In this document: positions 15,773 through 23,659 of the stretch, in pieces
How the letters are laid out: every line of letters begins with the position of its first letter
How positions within the stretch are numbered: the first letter of the stretch is position 1
Source of the DNA: a virus
Length of the DNA: 30,584 bases
IMG/VR virus record: IMGVR_UViG_3300037193_000556
Location: 1 to 30,584 of that record
Reading direction: 5' to 3' (one strand)
Notes under the pieces: model-generated
Database searches by the model: none
The model's input: the letters and a program-made list of their open reading frames with translations, nothing else
What the model was told of the DNA's origin: nothing
Made by a program: the position numbers and the translations under genes

Positions 15773-17025
15773 CAACGTTCGTCGCCGATCTGTTTCATGG
15801 CGACGGTGGCGTCGCATCGCTGACAGATAGCTTCGATGTCGGTGCGGCGAATTACTTGCGCGTCTGGGTGATTGCCGAGGGCGGCGTCAGCGTCACCGGA
15901 AACGTTACTTTCGGCGCTCAGAACATGACGCTGATTAGCGGCTCGGGCAACGGGGACATCCTCGGCTGCTACGAACTTCTGTCACCGAATAGTGGATCGC
16001 AGACGATCACTGTAAATCTCAACGGAACATCGGGCCGATGTGCGTTCTACGCCGAGTCGCGCAGCGGCGTAAACACGAGTACTCCGTCTGGCACTCCGGG
16101 CACTGACACTGGTGAGTCGACGACGGCATCAGCTACCGCGAGTTCGGCGGCCGGCCAACTTGTATCTGGCGTCGTCCATGCCACCGGGGTCTCATTGACA
16201 TCCGACGGTGGGCAAACCCAACGAGAGATTCAGCTTGATTGGCTGGAGGTGGGACGGTCATTCGGGGCGGCAGAAAAAGCCGGTGCGGCATCCACTACCC
16301 TGACGTGGACAATGTCGGCCACCCAGACTTGGTTTGTCGTGGCAATTCCTATCCTTCCGGCCGCCGGAGGTGGATCGACAACTACGTCAACTCTGACATC
16401 AAGCCTGAGTGTGTCGGACGCTGCCCTGCCGTCGAAAACGTCTGGCCGCATCGGGTCTGACACTGTGGCGATCGCTGATGCTGGCCTGGACTATGTTTTC
16501 GCGAATCGCCTCGGCAGCGACAACATCGTTGTGACCGATGCGCCGATGGAGTTCTACTCAATCCACAACATCGAAGCCATCTCAGAAACGACGGTTACAG
16601 ATGAATTCCTGGCCTGGCTCAGACGACACCGGGTACTCAGCGACAGTGTCACTGTCACCGACGAACTGATTTCCTCGGTGATCGGCTACCTGATCTATAA
16701 CAGCGTCCTAACCAGCAACGTCAGCGTGACTGACGAGGCACTCAAAGCGGCCTATTTCGATCGACTGGCAGAAAGCAGCCTGGTCACGGCGGATCAGATC
16801 CTGACGGCGCTGCTCATCGCGCGTGATCTGCTAGACGGGGTGGAAGTGACGGATTCGGCGCTGACAGCCATGCAGCGCTTTATTTTGCTTACGGACAGTA
16901 TTTCGTTAGAAGATGCCCTGGTGGCAACGTATGTTCCTGTAGTTGGGCCGGCCACGGATAATCCGCTTATCAGGATTGGTTTCGATCAGCCAGAAGTGAA
17001 GCTCGGAGGCTACAGCGTGAATTGA
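15769..17025 (+). CDS. repeat-containing probable virion fibre or surface protein
   Basis: A 418-residue protein. Residues about 1-200 are a Gly/Ser/Thr-rich beta domain ending TTLTWTMSATQTWFVVAIPI, a pattern seen in phage structural proteins. Residues about 207-385 hold about nine degenerate repeats of 20-24 residues with a core like DSVTVTDELI (small/acidic, alternating Val, Asp, hydrophobic). The last residues, PLIRIGFDQPEVKLGGYSV, look like a conserved attachment tail. The start is a GTG overlapping the upstream TGA. Likely an extended surface spike or fibre on the head or connector. Confidence 0.6.
   Translation: MTTFVADLFHGDGGVASLTDSFDVGAANYLRVWVIAEGGVSVTGNVTFGAQNMTLISGSGNGDILGCYELLSPNSGSQTITVNLNGTSGRCAFYAESRSGVNTSTPSGTPGTDTGESTTASATASSAAGQLVSGVVHATGVSLTSDGGQTQREIQLDWLEVGRSFGAAEKAGAASTTLTWTMSATQTWFVVAIPILPAAGGGSTTTSTLTSSLSVSDAALPSKTSGRIGSDTVAIADAGLDYVFANRLGSDNIVVTDAPMEFYSIHNIEAISETTVTDEFLAWLRRHRVLSDSVTVTDELISSVIGYLIYNSVLTSNVSVTDEALKAAYFDRLAESSLVTADQILTALLIARDLLDGVEVTDSALTAMQRFILLTDSISLEDALVATYVPVVGPATDNPLIRIGFDQPEVKLGGYSVN
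16390..16930 (+). repeat. about nine degenerate 20-24-residue protein repeats
   Basis: Within the previous gene, successive segments read LTSSLSVSDAAL, IGSDTVAIADAGL, LGSDNIVVTDAPM, IEAISETTVTDEFL, VLSDSVTVTDELI, VLTSNVSVTDEAL, LAESSLVTADQIL, LLDGVEVTDSAL and LTDSISLEDALV. The unit is a small/polar start, alternating Val/Thr, a nearly invariant Asp, then a hydrophobic helix-like tail. DNA-level identity is low, so these are old repeats, not recent duplications. Confidence 0.7.
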
Positions 17026-17300
17026 GACCGCCCGTCATCATCGAGTATATCGGCTCGACTCTGCGGGCAACATTTGTCTGCTCCGGGGCGACGCTTTCGG
17101 GCTATTCCTGCCTGTACAACGGCAGCCATTCGCTCGTCACATCAAAAACCGCCACTGATTCAGGTAACGGGCACCTCTACGCCGATCTTCCGCTCCCCAC
17201 ATCTGCGCAATGGATGGTCAACGAGTGGGGCGTTATCATCAATACGAACACCTATCGGCGCTTCGCCCTGGTCAACGTCCGCGGCATTGAGGTGGACTGA
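17022..17300 (+). CDS. small beta-rich hypothetical protein
   Basis: A 92-residue protein starting at TTG (17022), overlapping the upstream TGA and 12 bases after a GGAGG. The composition is beta-strand-rich (VIIEYIGSTLRATFVCSGAT, WGVIINTNTYRRFALVNVRG). It precedes the gp36-like connector gene. I do not recognise a family; a small head or connector accessory protein is the likeliest reading from position. Confidence 0.5.
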   Translation: MRPPVIIEYIGSTLRATFVCSGATLSGYSCLYNGSHSLVTSKTATDSGNGHLYADLPLPTSAQWMVNEWGVIINTNTYRRFALVNVRGIEVD

Positions 17301-17743
17301 TGGGCAGGTATATCAATTGGGCAGATGTCACGGGCCGCTACGGCGACTACGCGAAGGGTCCGGACGCCACGCAGGCGAACGCATCCTTTATCCCGCAGGC
17401 CGAGGCCGAGGTCGACGGGCGCCTTGCAGTTCGCTACACCGTGCCGTTCTCGCCCGCGCCATACCTCGTTCAAGACTTGTGCATTGACCTTGCCTACTAC
17501 AAGGCCACGATCCGCCAGGAAGGCTCCAAGGTCATTGGAGAGAGCCTGGAGGCGCGGTTTAAAGCGATCATCGATGGCACGTTGCTGCTGACCACAAGTT
17601 CCGGGACGCTCGTCAGCGAGCAGGGCGCAACCGCCTGGGTGTCGAACAGCTATCACAGCTCGTTCGGCCCTGACAGCGAGGTTAACTGGCGCGTGGATTC
17701 GAATTGGATCAATGACGCTATGGATGCGAGGGGGCAGTTGTGA
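17300..17743 (+). CDS. head-tail connector protein (Mu gp36/DUF1320-like)
   Basis: A 147-residue protein with the pattern of gp36/DUF1320-type connectors: a helix after INWADVTGRYG, then FIPQAEAEVDGRLAVRYTVP, and a following LVQDLCIDLAYYKATIRQEG. Such adaptors join the portal to the tail. A GAGG seven bases upstream supports the ATG. It lies immediately before the tail-completion gene, the expected order. Confidence 0.72.
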   Translation: MGRYINWADVTGRYGDYAKGPDATQANASFIPQAEAEVDGRLAVRYTVPFSPAPYLVQDLCIDLAYYKATIRQEGSKVIGESLEARFKAIIDGTLLLTTSSGTLVSEQGATAWVSNSYHSSFGPDSEVNWRVDSNWINDAMDARGQL

Positions 17744-18195
17744 ATCCGGTCATGTCTGCCGAGGTCGATGAGTCCCAATTGCGGGCGATGAACCGCAAGC
17801 TGGAGCGCTTCGCGGAGTCCATCAAACATCCGATCGAAGCCAATCGTCAGGCCTCGATTGCGCTCTATGGCTGGACGATCCGCAATTTCGACCGCCAGGG
17901 CGCATTACAGGGCGGCTGGGCGCCATTGAAACCACGCACGGTGCGCGAGAAGGCCCGCATCGGGAAACAGGTCCCGCTGGTCCGTAGTGGCCATATGCGC
18001 AGCGGATTCACGCAGTTCTACTCTGACGAGAACGCTGGCGTGGGTAACGAAGTCTCGTATTCGAAGTATCACCACTTCGGGACGAGCAAGATGGTCCGCC
18101 GTGAACTGCTCCCTCGCCGTGATGTCGTGCTCCAGATCGGCCTGAAGGTCTACGGCGCATACGTGCAGCGCCAAGTCGCGCGGGCGAACGCATGA
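17740..18195 (+). CDS. virion morphogenesis / tail completion protein (Mu gpG, P2 gpS-like)
   Basis: A 151-residue protein of the phage virion morphogenesis family: N-terminal helix, then RNFDRQGALQGGWAPLKPRT, a central LVRSGHMRSGFT and a YSKYHHFGTSKMVRRELLP block, all typical landmarks. Family members act in tail completion or head-tail joining. The start is probably the GTG at 17740, with GAGGGG upstream and overlap with the previous stop; an ATG at 17752 is the alternative. Confidence 0.85.
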   Translation: MNPVMSAEVDESQLRAMNRKLERFAESIKHPIEANRQASIALYGWTIRNFDRQGALQGGWAPLKPRTVREKARIGKQVPLVRSGHMRSGFTQFYSDENAGVGNEVSYSKYHHFGTSKMVRRELLPRRDVVLQIGLKVYGAYVQRQVARANA

Positions 18196-18656
18196 CGATT
18201 GTTCCCACCAACGTCGATGACATCACCGCGGCCGTCAAGCAAATGTGGCTGGACGATCCGGACATCGGGCTTGCCGGGGTGCAGGTCGAGCGCTACGAGG
18301 AATTGACCAAAACGCCAGGCACGCACGGCTGGGTGTGCGTCTATCGAGAGCGCGTGGATAATCCGCCGCGCACGCTGGGCATGGGATCGGGCTATCGCAA
18401 TCAGCTTGTCCGTATGTTCGCAATGGTCTGTGAGAGCGATATGTCGGGCGGCGAGGAGTGCGGTCAGCGCCTCGATTCCTTGCTTCAGAAGCTTCAGAAA
18501 ACGCTGCTCAATGATCCCTCTCTGAGGGGCACGGTGCAGACGCTCGATGAGTTCAGCACGGTCTATTTCGACTACAGCAAAAACGAGAATACAGGCATGT
18601 ACTTGCAGTATGCTCAGTTGAATTTCACCGGGGTCATCCCGGTCTCGGCAATGTAG
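18192..18656 (+). CDS. putative tail terminator protein
   Basis: A 154-residue protein overlapping the previous gene by ATGA. It has an N-terminal helix (VDDITAAVKQMWLDDP), a central strand region with GWVCVYRERVDN, a helix (CGQRLDSLLQKLQKTLL) and ends in strands (YLQYAQLNFTGVIPV). This layout and its place between the tail-completion gene and the tail tube gene fit a tail terminator that caps the tail. No diagnostic motif is seen. Confidence 0.55.
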   Translation: MTIVPTNVDDITAAVKQMWLDDPDIGLAGVQVERYEELTKTPGTHGWVCVYRERVDNPPRTLGMGSGYRNQLVRMFAMVCESDMSGGEECGQRLDSLLQKLQKTLLNDPSLRGTVQTLDEFSTVYFDYSKNENTGMYLQYAQLNFTGVIPVSAM

Positions 18657-18673
18657 GAGGCTTCCAGGCATAG

Positions 18674-19669
18674 TTGTCATACGGTGCACAAGTTAAGTTC
18701 GGCATTGCCCGGCAAGCCTCGGCAGGCACCGCGGTCACTGATGCCACCTCGTTCCATGGCTTCGCGTTCACGTCTGAGAACGTGGGCTTGGAAGCCGAGG
18801 AACTGATCTCTCAAAACCTCACCGGCCGCTTCGCGCAGGGCGCAGCGTACTCGGGGCCGCGTAACGTCGCCGGCACCATTGAGTTTGAGGTGACGCCGAG
18901 GAACCTGGGCGCAGCGCTCTCGGCTTGCGTCAATCACTCGCCGACGTCGGTCACCTCGGCCAGCATTCGTACGCTGACCTTCCTGCCCAACACCGTCGAT
19001 TTCTCGTCCTTCTTCGTGAAGGCTCCATGGACGATCTACAAGCAGTTCTCGGACGCCAACTCGGCCGAGCACTTCTACGACTGCCAGTTTGGCCAGATCA
19101 GCTTCCAATTCGGTGCGGGCGCGTTCTTGCGCGGCACCCTCACGAATGTAGGCGGCACGCGCACCGCGACCGGCATCGGATCGGCGGATGTGTCTCCAGC
19201 GGCGGCCGACGTCGGCCGGCTGTTCCCCTGGAACGTCTCCAGCGTCAGCTACGGCGGCTCTGGCGTGTCGAACTTCTCCGAACTCACCGTCACTATCAAC
19301 GAGAGCATCGAGCCGTTGCAGGCGCTGAACGCGTCTCTGGCGCCATTTAAGTTCACGCGCTCGGGCTTCCGTGAGGTCACGGTGAACGGCACGTTCTACA
19401 TGACCGATCGCACGATGCTGAATAACTTCGTCAACGAGACGCAGGCTCGGTTACTCATCACGGCGATCAACACGGTCGCGGCGATCCAGTCCGGCTATTT
19501 CAACACGTTCACGATCGACGTCCCGCAACTGAAGATCACCGAATTCAAGCCGGGCGCCAGCGGTCCAGGTGAGGTTGCGGTGTCGTTCACCGGCCGCGGC
19601 GTGCTGGATCCGACGAGCAACTACGACGTGCAATTTACCCAGGTCACGACCTGGCAAGCAGGATTCTGA
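18674..19669 (+). CDS. major tail (tube) protein
   Basis: A 331-residue protein starting at a TTG right after an in-frame TAG, 13 bases after a GGAGG. The N-terminus, SYGAQVKFGIARQASAGTAV, and the following EELISQNLTGRFAQGAAYSG are typical of phage tail tube proteins. The remainder is beta-rich with repeated strand-turn segments (VAGTIEFEVTPRNLGAALSA, GEVAVSFTGRGVLDP). It directly precedes the tail chaperone genes. Tube subunits stack in rings to form the tail. Confidence 0.82.
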   Translation: MSYGAQVKFGIARQASAGTAVTDATSFHGFAFTSENVGLEAEELISQNLTGRFAQGAAYSGPRNVAGTIEFEVTPRNLGAALSACVNHSPTSVTSASIRTLTFLPNTVDFSSFFVKAPWTIYKQFSDANSAEHFYDCQFGQISFQFGAGAFLRGTLTNVGGTRTATGIGSADVSPAAADVGRLFPWNVSSVSYGGSGVSNFSELTVTINESIEPLQALNASLAPFKFTRSGFREVTVNGTFYMTDRTMLNNFVNETQARLLITAINTVAAIQSGYFNTFTIDVPQLKITEFKPGASGPGEVAVSFTGRGVLDPTSNYDVQFTQVTTWQAGF

Positions 19670-19679
19670 GGAGGCATCT

Positions 19680-20015
19680 GTGTCCGGCTATGTTCGAGCA
19701 ACGAAATTTGAGTCGACCTTCGACGGGAAGGTAATCAAGGCGACGCTCGCGCCGTTGTCCTTCCCCGACTATCTGAAGCTTCAGAGCGTTGAGGTGAAAG
19801 ATGAACTCGATGCCGCGCGCGTGACAGCCGAGATCCTTCCGAAGTACGTAAAGGAGTGGGACGGGCCGGTTGATTCGGAAGGTCAACCGGTCCCGGTCGA
19901 AGAAGTGTGTTCGACGGCTTACTTCTCCAAGCTCATTCTTAATGTCGGGGCGGCGATGCTATCCGCGGCCCAGATCGTGGACCCTGGAAAGCCCGGCGAG
20001 CCATCCGCCTCGTAA
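19680..20015 (+). CDS. tail assembly chaperone (gpG-like)
   Basis: The true start is the GTG at 19680, five bases after a GGAGG and just after the tube gene stop; the frame upstream of it is not credible coding. The product is 111 residues: a short strand region (YVRATKFESTFDGKVIKATL), then helices (FPDYLKLQSVEVKDELDAAR) and a Pro/Gly tail. Size and position between tail tube and tape measure match the short tail chaperone. A minus-one frame open from 19943 connects to the next ORF, as expected if a frameshifted long form is made. Confidence 0.72.
   Translation: MSGYVRATKFESTFDGKVIKATLAPLSFPDYLKLQSVEVKDELDAARVTAEILPKYVKEWDGPVDSEGQPVPVEEVCSTAYFSKLILNVGAAMLSAAQIVDPGKPGEPSAS
19985..19991 (+). 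promoter_or_regulatory. candidate -1 frameshift site TGGAAAG in tail chaperone
   Basis: The zero-frame codons GGA AAG are preceded by T, giving TGGAAAG, one base different from the lambda slippery heptamer GGGAAAG. The minus-one frame is open from 19943 to 20248. A slip here would fuse 104 residues of the short chaperone to 85 residues encoded in the other frame, about 189 in all. The imperfect first position lowers confidence. Confidence 0.45.
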
Positions 20016-20029
20016 TCGAGGGGAAGCAG

Positions 20030-20248
20030 ATGCCGCCCGACTGGCGGCTTAGCGTCGCCGGGCTGAGCGAATACATGTGGGTGCAGATATGGCAGCAATG
20101 TCACACAGCAGGGTTTGGTGGAGCCATGCGCCTGTGCTGGCCGGATGGTCTCAGTGTCATTGAACAGCCGGCGGTGACCATCAACATGTTCGACTTGATC
20201 GCTGAAGAGGCGAGAGCGTCAACGGAGGCCAAAGTGCGCGCTGGCTAA
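20030..20248 (+). CDS. tail assembly chaperone C-terminal part (gpT-like)
   Basis: A 72-residue ORF, or the end of a longer frameshift product. As a separate gene it starts at an ATG after GAGGGGAAGC. The same frame is open further upstream and reads LVIEGKQMPPDWRLSVAGLS, which looks like continuous coding across the ATG. The downstream part (YMWVQIWQQCHTAGFGGAM) is helical. In most siphophages a minus-one frameshift joins the two chaperone frames in this position. Its 3' end carries the GGAGG for the tape measure gene. Confidence 0.6.
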   Translation: MPPDWRLSVAGLSEYMWVQIWQQCHTAGFGGAMRLCWPDGLSVIEQPAVTINMFDLIAEEARASTEAKVRAG

Positions 20249-22100
20249 CGTTATCGAAGTCCTGTTGCGGACGAAGGGCGACACGAGCGGAGTAGACCGC
20301 TTCAAGCGATCCCTGTCGGCTCTTGGTTTTGCTGTTGGTGGTATTTCGTTCGCAGGTATCGCGCGAGGTGCGATTCAAGCGGCAGATTCTGTCACGCTGT
20401 TACAGAGCAAGCTTAGGCTAGTAACGTCTGGGTCTGAAGAACTCACCAAGGTTCAGAATCAGGTTGTCAACCTAGCTCGACAAACGCGAACCGACTTCAG
20501 TTCCGTGGGCGAACTCTATGCCCGTGTCGCGCGATCGAGTAAGCAACTTGGCGTATCGCAGTCTGAAATACTGAGCGTGACGAAGGCCGTCACGCAAGCG
20601 ATCCAGATCTCAGGAAACACCGCGACAGAAGCTTCGGCTGGCATGATCCAGCTCGCGCAGGCGCTTGCATCGGGAGTTCTGCGGGGTGACGAATTGCGCT
20701 CCGTTCTGGAACAGATGCCGCGCGTGGCGGAAGCCATTGCAACGGGCCTCGGAACAACGGTGGGACAGCTGCGCAAGCTTGGTGAGCAAGGAAAGCTCAC
20801 ATCCGACCTCGTTTTTAAGGCGCTGATCTCGCAGGCGGACACGCTGAACTCAGAATTCGGCAAGCTCCAGCCGACAATTACGCAATCGTTCGGAGTGTTG
20901 GTTGGCGAACTGAAACTCGCGACGGCAGAGTTTCTCAAGGTGACGGGCACTACAGATCGCTTCACTGGATCCATCAATACACTTGCGAATGCCATTCGCG
21001 GACTGTCAGGTTCATTTCAGTCCGCATTTGGCTCGATGAATGAGTATTGGAGCCGCTTCAACAAGTGGCTGGATGAGTCCGACAGAAAGATCCACAAGCT
21101 ACTGGGCATCAATCACGAGTGGTTCGAGCAGTTAAAGCGCCAGGGTTTGGCCGCGACCAATCCGCTGTTCATCCCGTTCCTGGGGCTGACAGAAGATCGC
21201 GAGCAGCGTCGCACCAGGGGACCGACTGGCGCGCAGCGCGGACGCGGTCGATCGAGTGAACCTCTGCTCCCGCCGACGGTGGATATCGAGGAATTCAGAG
21301 TCACAACTCAGCGAATGCGTGATGACTACGGTGATGTGCTGCGAGATCTTGAGGAATCGACTCGCACATCAGTCCAGCGACAGAGTGCCGAGTACATCAA
21401 GCTCAGGACGACACTGGAATTCTTGCGAGACGAGAAGCTCATCACACCGGAAGTCTTCGAGAAGCGCCGCACGGCCGCGCTGGATGAGTTACTTCCAGAG
21501 TTCGACCTGAACGAAATCCGCGCCAAGTACAAGGTGGTCAAGAAGGAGACCACCGAGCTCGGCGAGTTCATGAAGGGCGTCTGGCAGGAGGTAGGTCGTA
21601 GCATCCAGTCGACGCTCTCGGATGCGCTTTACGAATGGCGACTCTCATGGCGCAGTCTGATCGACATCGCCCGTCGTGCGCTTGCTGACATTACAGCAGC
21701 CATCATCACGAGCGGCATCAAGAACGCGCTCAAGAACGCGGCGAGCGGGGGCGGCGGGGGCGGCGGCTCAGGCGGTAGCTTCAATTGGATTAGCGCGATT
21801 GCCGGGTTCTTTGGATTTGCTGCTGGCGGTGGACGCGTGGACCGTCCAACGATCGTTGGCGAGGATGGGACGGAACTGGTGCTGCCTCCCGCGCGCGTGA
21901 TGAATCAAAGGCAGATGGCTTTTTCCGGAGGCGGCGGCAGCGTTACCTATTCGCCGAACGTCAGTATCGCGATCGTAGAGCGCGAAGACCCCGAGCGGAC
22001 GAAGCAGGAGATGTATCAAGCTGTCTCTCTGATGCTGTCGCAAGACAAAGCCGAGTTCATTCGCACGCTACAGAGAAGCGGCTACGAGGTGCGCGGATGA
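20241..22100 (+). CDS. tape measure protein, proposed CTG start
   Basis: A 619-residue protein that sets tail length. Residues about 45-190 match the tape-measure N-terminal domain: SVTLLQSKLRLVTSGSEELT, LARQTRTDFSSVGELYARVA and GVLRGDELRSVLEQMPRVAE. The middle is helical. Near residues 490-515 lies a hydrophobic-flanked Gly-run linker (GGGGGGGSGG), followed by a FGFAAGGGRVDRPTIVGEDG block common at tape-measure C-termini. The first conventional start, TTG 20265, would cut a typical N-terminus, ANVIEVLLRTKGDTSG. CTG 20241 restores it, lies 12 bases after a GGAGG and overlaps the upstream gene. At about 1.5 angstrom per residue the tail would be near 90 nm. Confidence 0.88.
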   Translation: MANVIEVLLRTKGDTSGVDRFKRSLSALGFAVGGISFAGIARGAIQAADSVTLLQSKLRLVTSGSEELTKVQNQVVNLARQTRTDFSSVGELYARVARSSKQLGVSQSEILSVTKAVTQAIQISGNTATEASAGMIQLAQALASGVLRGDELRSVLEQMPRVAEAIATGLGTTVGQLRKLGEQGKLTSDLVFKALISQADTLNSEFGKLQPTITQSFGVLVGELKLATAEFLKVTGTTDRFTGSINTLANAIRGLSGSFQSAFGSMNEYWSRFNKWLDESDRKIHKLLGINHEWFEQLKRQGLAATNPLFIPFLGLTEDREQRRTRGPTGAQRGRGRSSEPLLPPTVDIEEFRVTTQRMRDDYGDVLRDLEESTRTSVQRQSAEYIKLRTTLEFLRDEKLITPEVFEKRRTAALDELLPEFDLNEIRAKYKVVKKETTELGEFMKGVWQEVGRSIQSTLSDALYEWRLSWRSLIDIARRALADITAAIITSGIKNALKNAASGGGGGGGSGGSFNWISAIAGFFGFAAGGGRVDRPTIVGEDGTELVLPPARVMNQRQMAFSGGGGSVTYSPNVSIAIVEREDPERTKQEMYQAVSLMLSQDKAEFIRTLQRSGYEVRG

Positions 22101-23659
22101 GCGAGACATTTATTCCTCCCTGGATTATTCCGGAGAAGGAAACTCACGAATGGATCGACGAGTCGGTTGTGTTTCGATCTGCCTTCGCTTCCGGGAGAGC
22201 TCAAAGACAGAGTTATGGTGGGCTCAGGCTGAAACTGAGCAGGAGCCACACGGTACGAGGCGAGGAAAAATCACAGCTGCTTTCGGTGCTTAAGTCTACG
22301 CGTGGCCAGTACAATGCATTGCGAACAAAGGTGCACTTTGCCTTGCGTGGCAGCGGCCTTGGTTCTGAAGTGCTCAGTAACAATACATTCGCCTCTGGAA
22401 CTACGGGGTGGAGTACGACATCTGGAATATCAGCTCAAGTCGCCGAAAGGATCTACAGAGGAACGAGAATCGCGCCACCCACGTCGACGCAGGCAGTTAT
22501 TTACAAATCTGCGTCGGTGACGCAGTACGCACCGTATATGATGCGGGCGTTTGTTCTGCAGGGACAAGGCTCTCCGAATGTGTATCTGGATAACGTCGGC
22601 GTCGCTCAACTTGGCCTGTCAACGCAGGCCTATGGAATGCGAAATTTTTGGTTCGTAGCTACATCGGCAAGTATTAATCCGGGTGTATCCATAGGAGCGG
22701 TGGCGGGTGGGGTTGCAGGAGACTACATTGAAATTCCGTATGTCTCACTGGCAAGGTGTGGATTCGTCGACGCCGGTGTCAACTCATTACTCAGGTCGGA
22801 TGAGTTCGATAACGCTACATGGCTAAAGACGGCTCTAAGCGTAAGCGCCGGAGCAACAACGGGTCCAACTGGATCATCTGACGGTGACGCCATAGTTGAG
22901 GATGGGTCGTCTGGAGACAGATATATATTTCAATCTCTCACTGTGTCTGCGTTGACTGCTGAATATGCACTAGCCTTTACGGTCAAAGCCGGCACAAGAT
23001 CTTGGTGTTCCATCCAAATGGATGACAGCACTGGGGCGCTTGCCAAGGCATGGTTTAATCTTTCGACTGGAGTTGTAGGAACCACCACTACCACGGCAGG
23101 ATTTTCCAATTTAAGAACGTTCGTTCGGGACCTTGGCAATGGATGGTACGACTGCTACATACTGGCCACTAAGAGCAGTGTACAAACCACCTTAAGCTGT
23201 GTGTTGCGCCCTGCAAATGCTGACAATTCGACAACCTATACAGGCGTCAACGGCAGCACGGCAATTTACGCGCGGCGCGCATCTCTTATCGGCTCCTTCG
23301 ACGGGCTTGTTCCGATGCGGTTGGTTCAAACAACCAGCGCAGCTGTTGCAGGAACAGTAGCCTCTGGATCTGGAATATATGTTAGAGGGCTACCGGCAAG
23401 CACATCGGGAATCCTTCTTCCCGGTGATTGGTTCGAGATCTCTGGAGAGCTGAAACAGTGCACGTCAGCGCTAAACTCGGATTCGGCAGGGCTCGGATTC
23501 TTGCAGTTTGAGCCACCTTTGGTGAACAACCAGAGCGATGGTAACGCTGTCGTCATTACAGATCCGTTTGGAAAGTTTTTGGTATCGAATATCAAGATCG
23601 ACAATGAATTCGGGACTCAAGCGCGCGTTTCCTACGATCTAGAGCATATCTATGAGTAG
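22097..23659 (+). CDS. distal tail-type protein with inserted carbohydrate-binding-like domain
   Basis: A 520-residue protein with an ATGA overlap to the tape measure gene. The N-terminal ~90 residues (WIDESVVFRSAFASGRAQRQ, LLSVLKSTRGQYNALR) and C-terminal ~90 (LLPGDWFEISGELKQCTSAL, LVSNIKIDNEF) look like the two halves of a distal tail or minor tail protein. Between them are beta-sandwich modules. One begins LLRSDEFDNATWLKTALSVS and includes FVRDLGNGWYDCYILATK, a pattern common in phage carbohydrate-binding modules. The central region is noticeably more AT-rich than the tail genes around it, suggesting module exchange. It may bind host surface glycans. Confidence 0.72.
   Translation: MSETFIPPWIIPEKETHEWIDESVVFRSAFASGRAQRQSYGGLRLKLSRSHTVRGEEKSQLLSVLKSTRGQYNALRTKVHFALRGSGLGSEVLSNNTFASGTTGWSTTSGISAQVAERIYRGTRIAPPTSTQAVIYKSASVTQYAPYMMRAFVLQGQGSPNVYLDNVGVAQLGLSTQAYGMRNFWFVATSASINPGVSIGAVAGGVAGDYIEIPYVSLARCGFVDAGVNSLLRSDEFDNATWLKTALSVSAGATTGPTGSSDGDAIVEDGSSGDRYIFQSLTVSALTAEYALAFTVKAGTRSWCSIQMDDSTGALAKAWFNLSTGVVGTTTTTAGFSNLRTFVRDLGNGWYDCYILATKSSVQTTLSCVLRPANADNSTTYTGVNGSTAIYARRASLIGSFDGLVPMRLVQTTSAAVAGTVASGSGIYVRGLPASTSGILLPGDWFEISGELKQCTSALNSDSAGLGFLQFEPPLVNNQSDGNAVVITDPFGKFLVSNIKIDNEFGTQARVSYDLEHIYE

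Noticed and set aside
20030-20248. Independent gene only, without frameshift
   Set aside because: Not fully rejected, but the same frame is open and coding-like before the ATG, so a purely separate gene seems less likely than a frameshift product.
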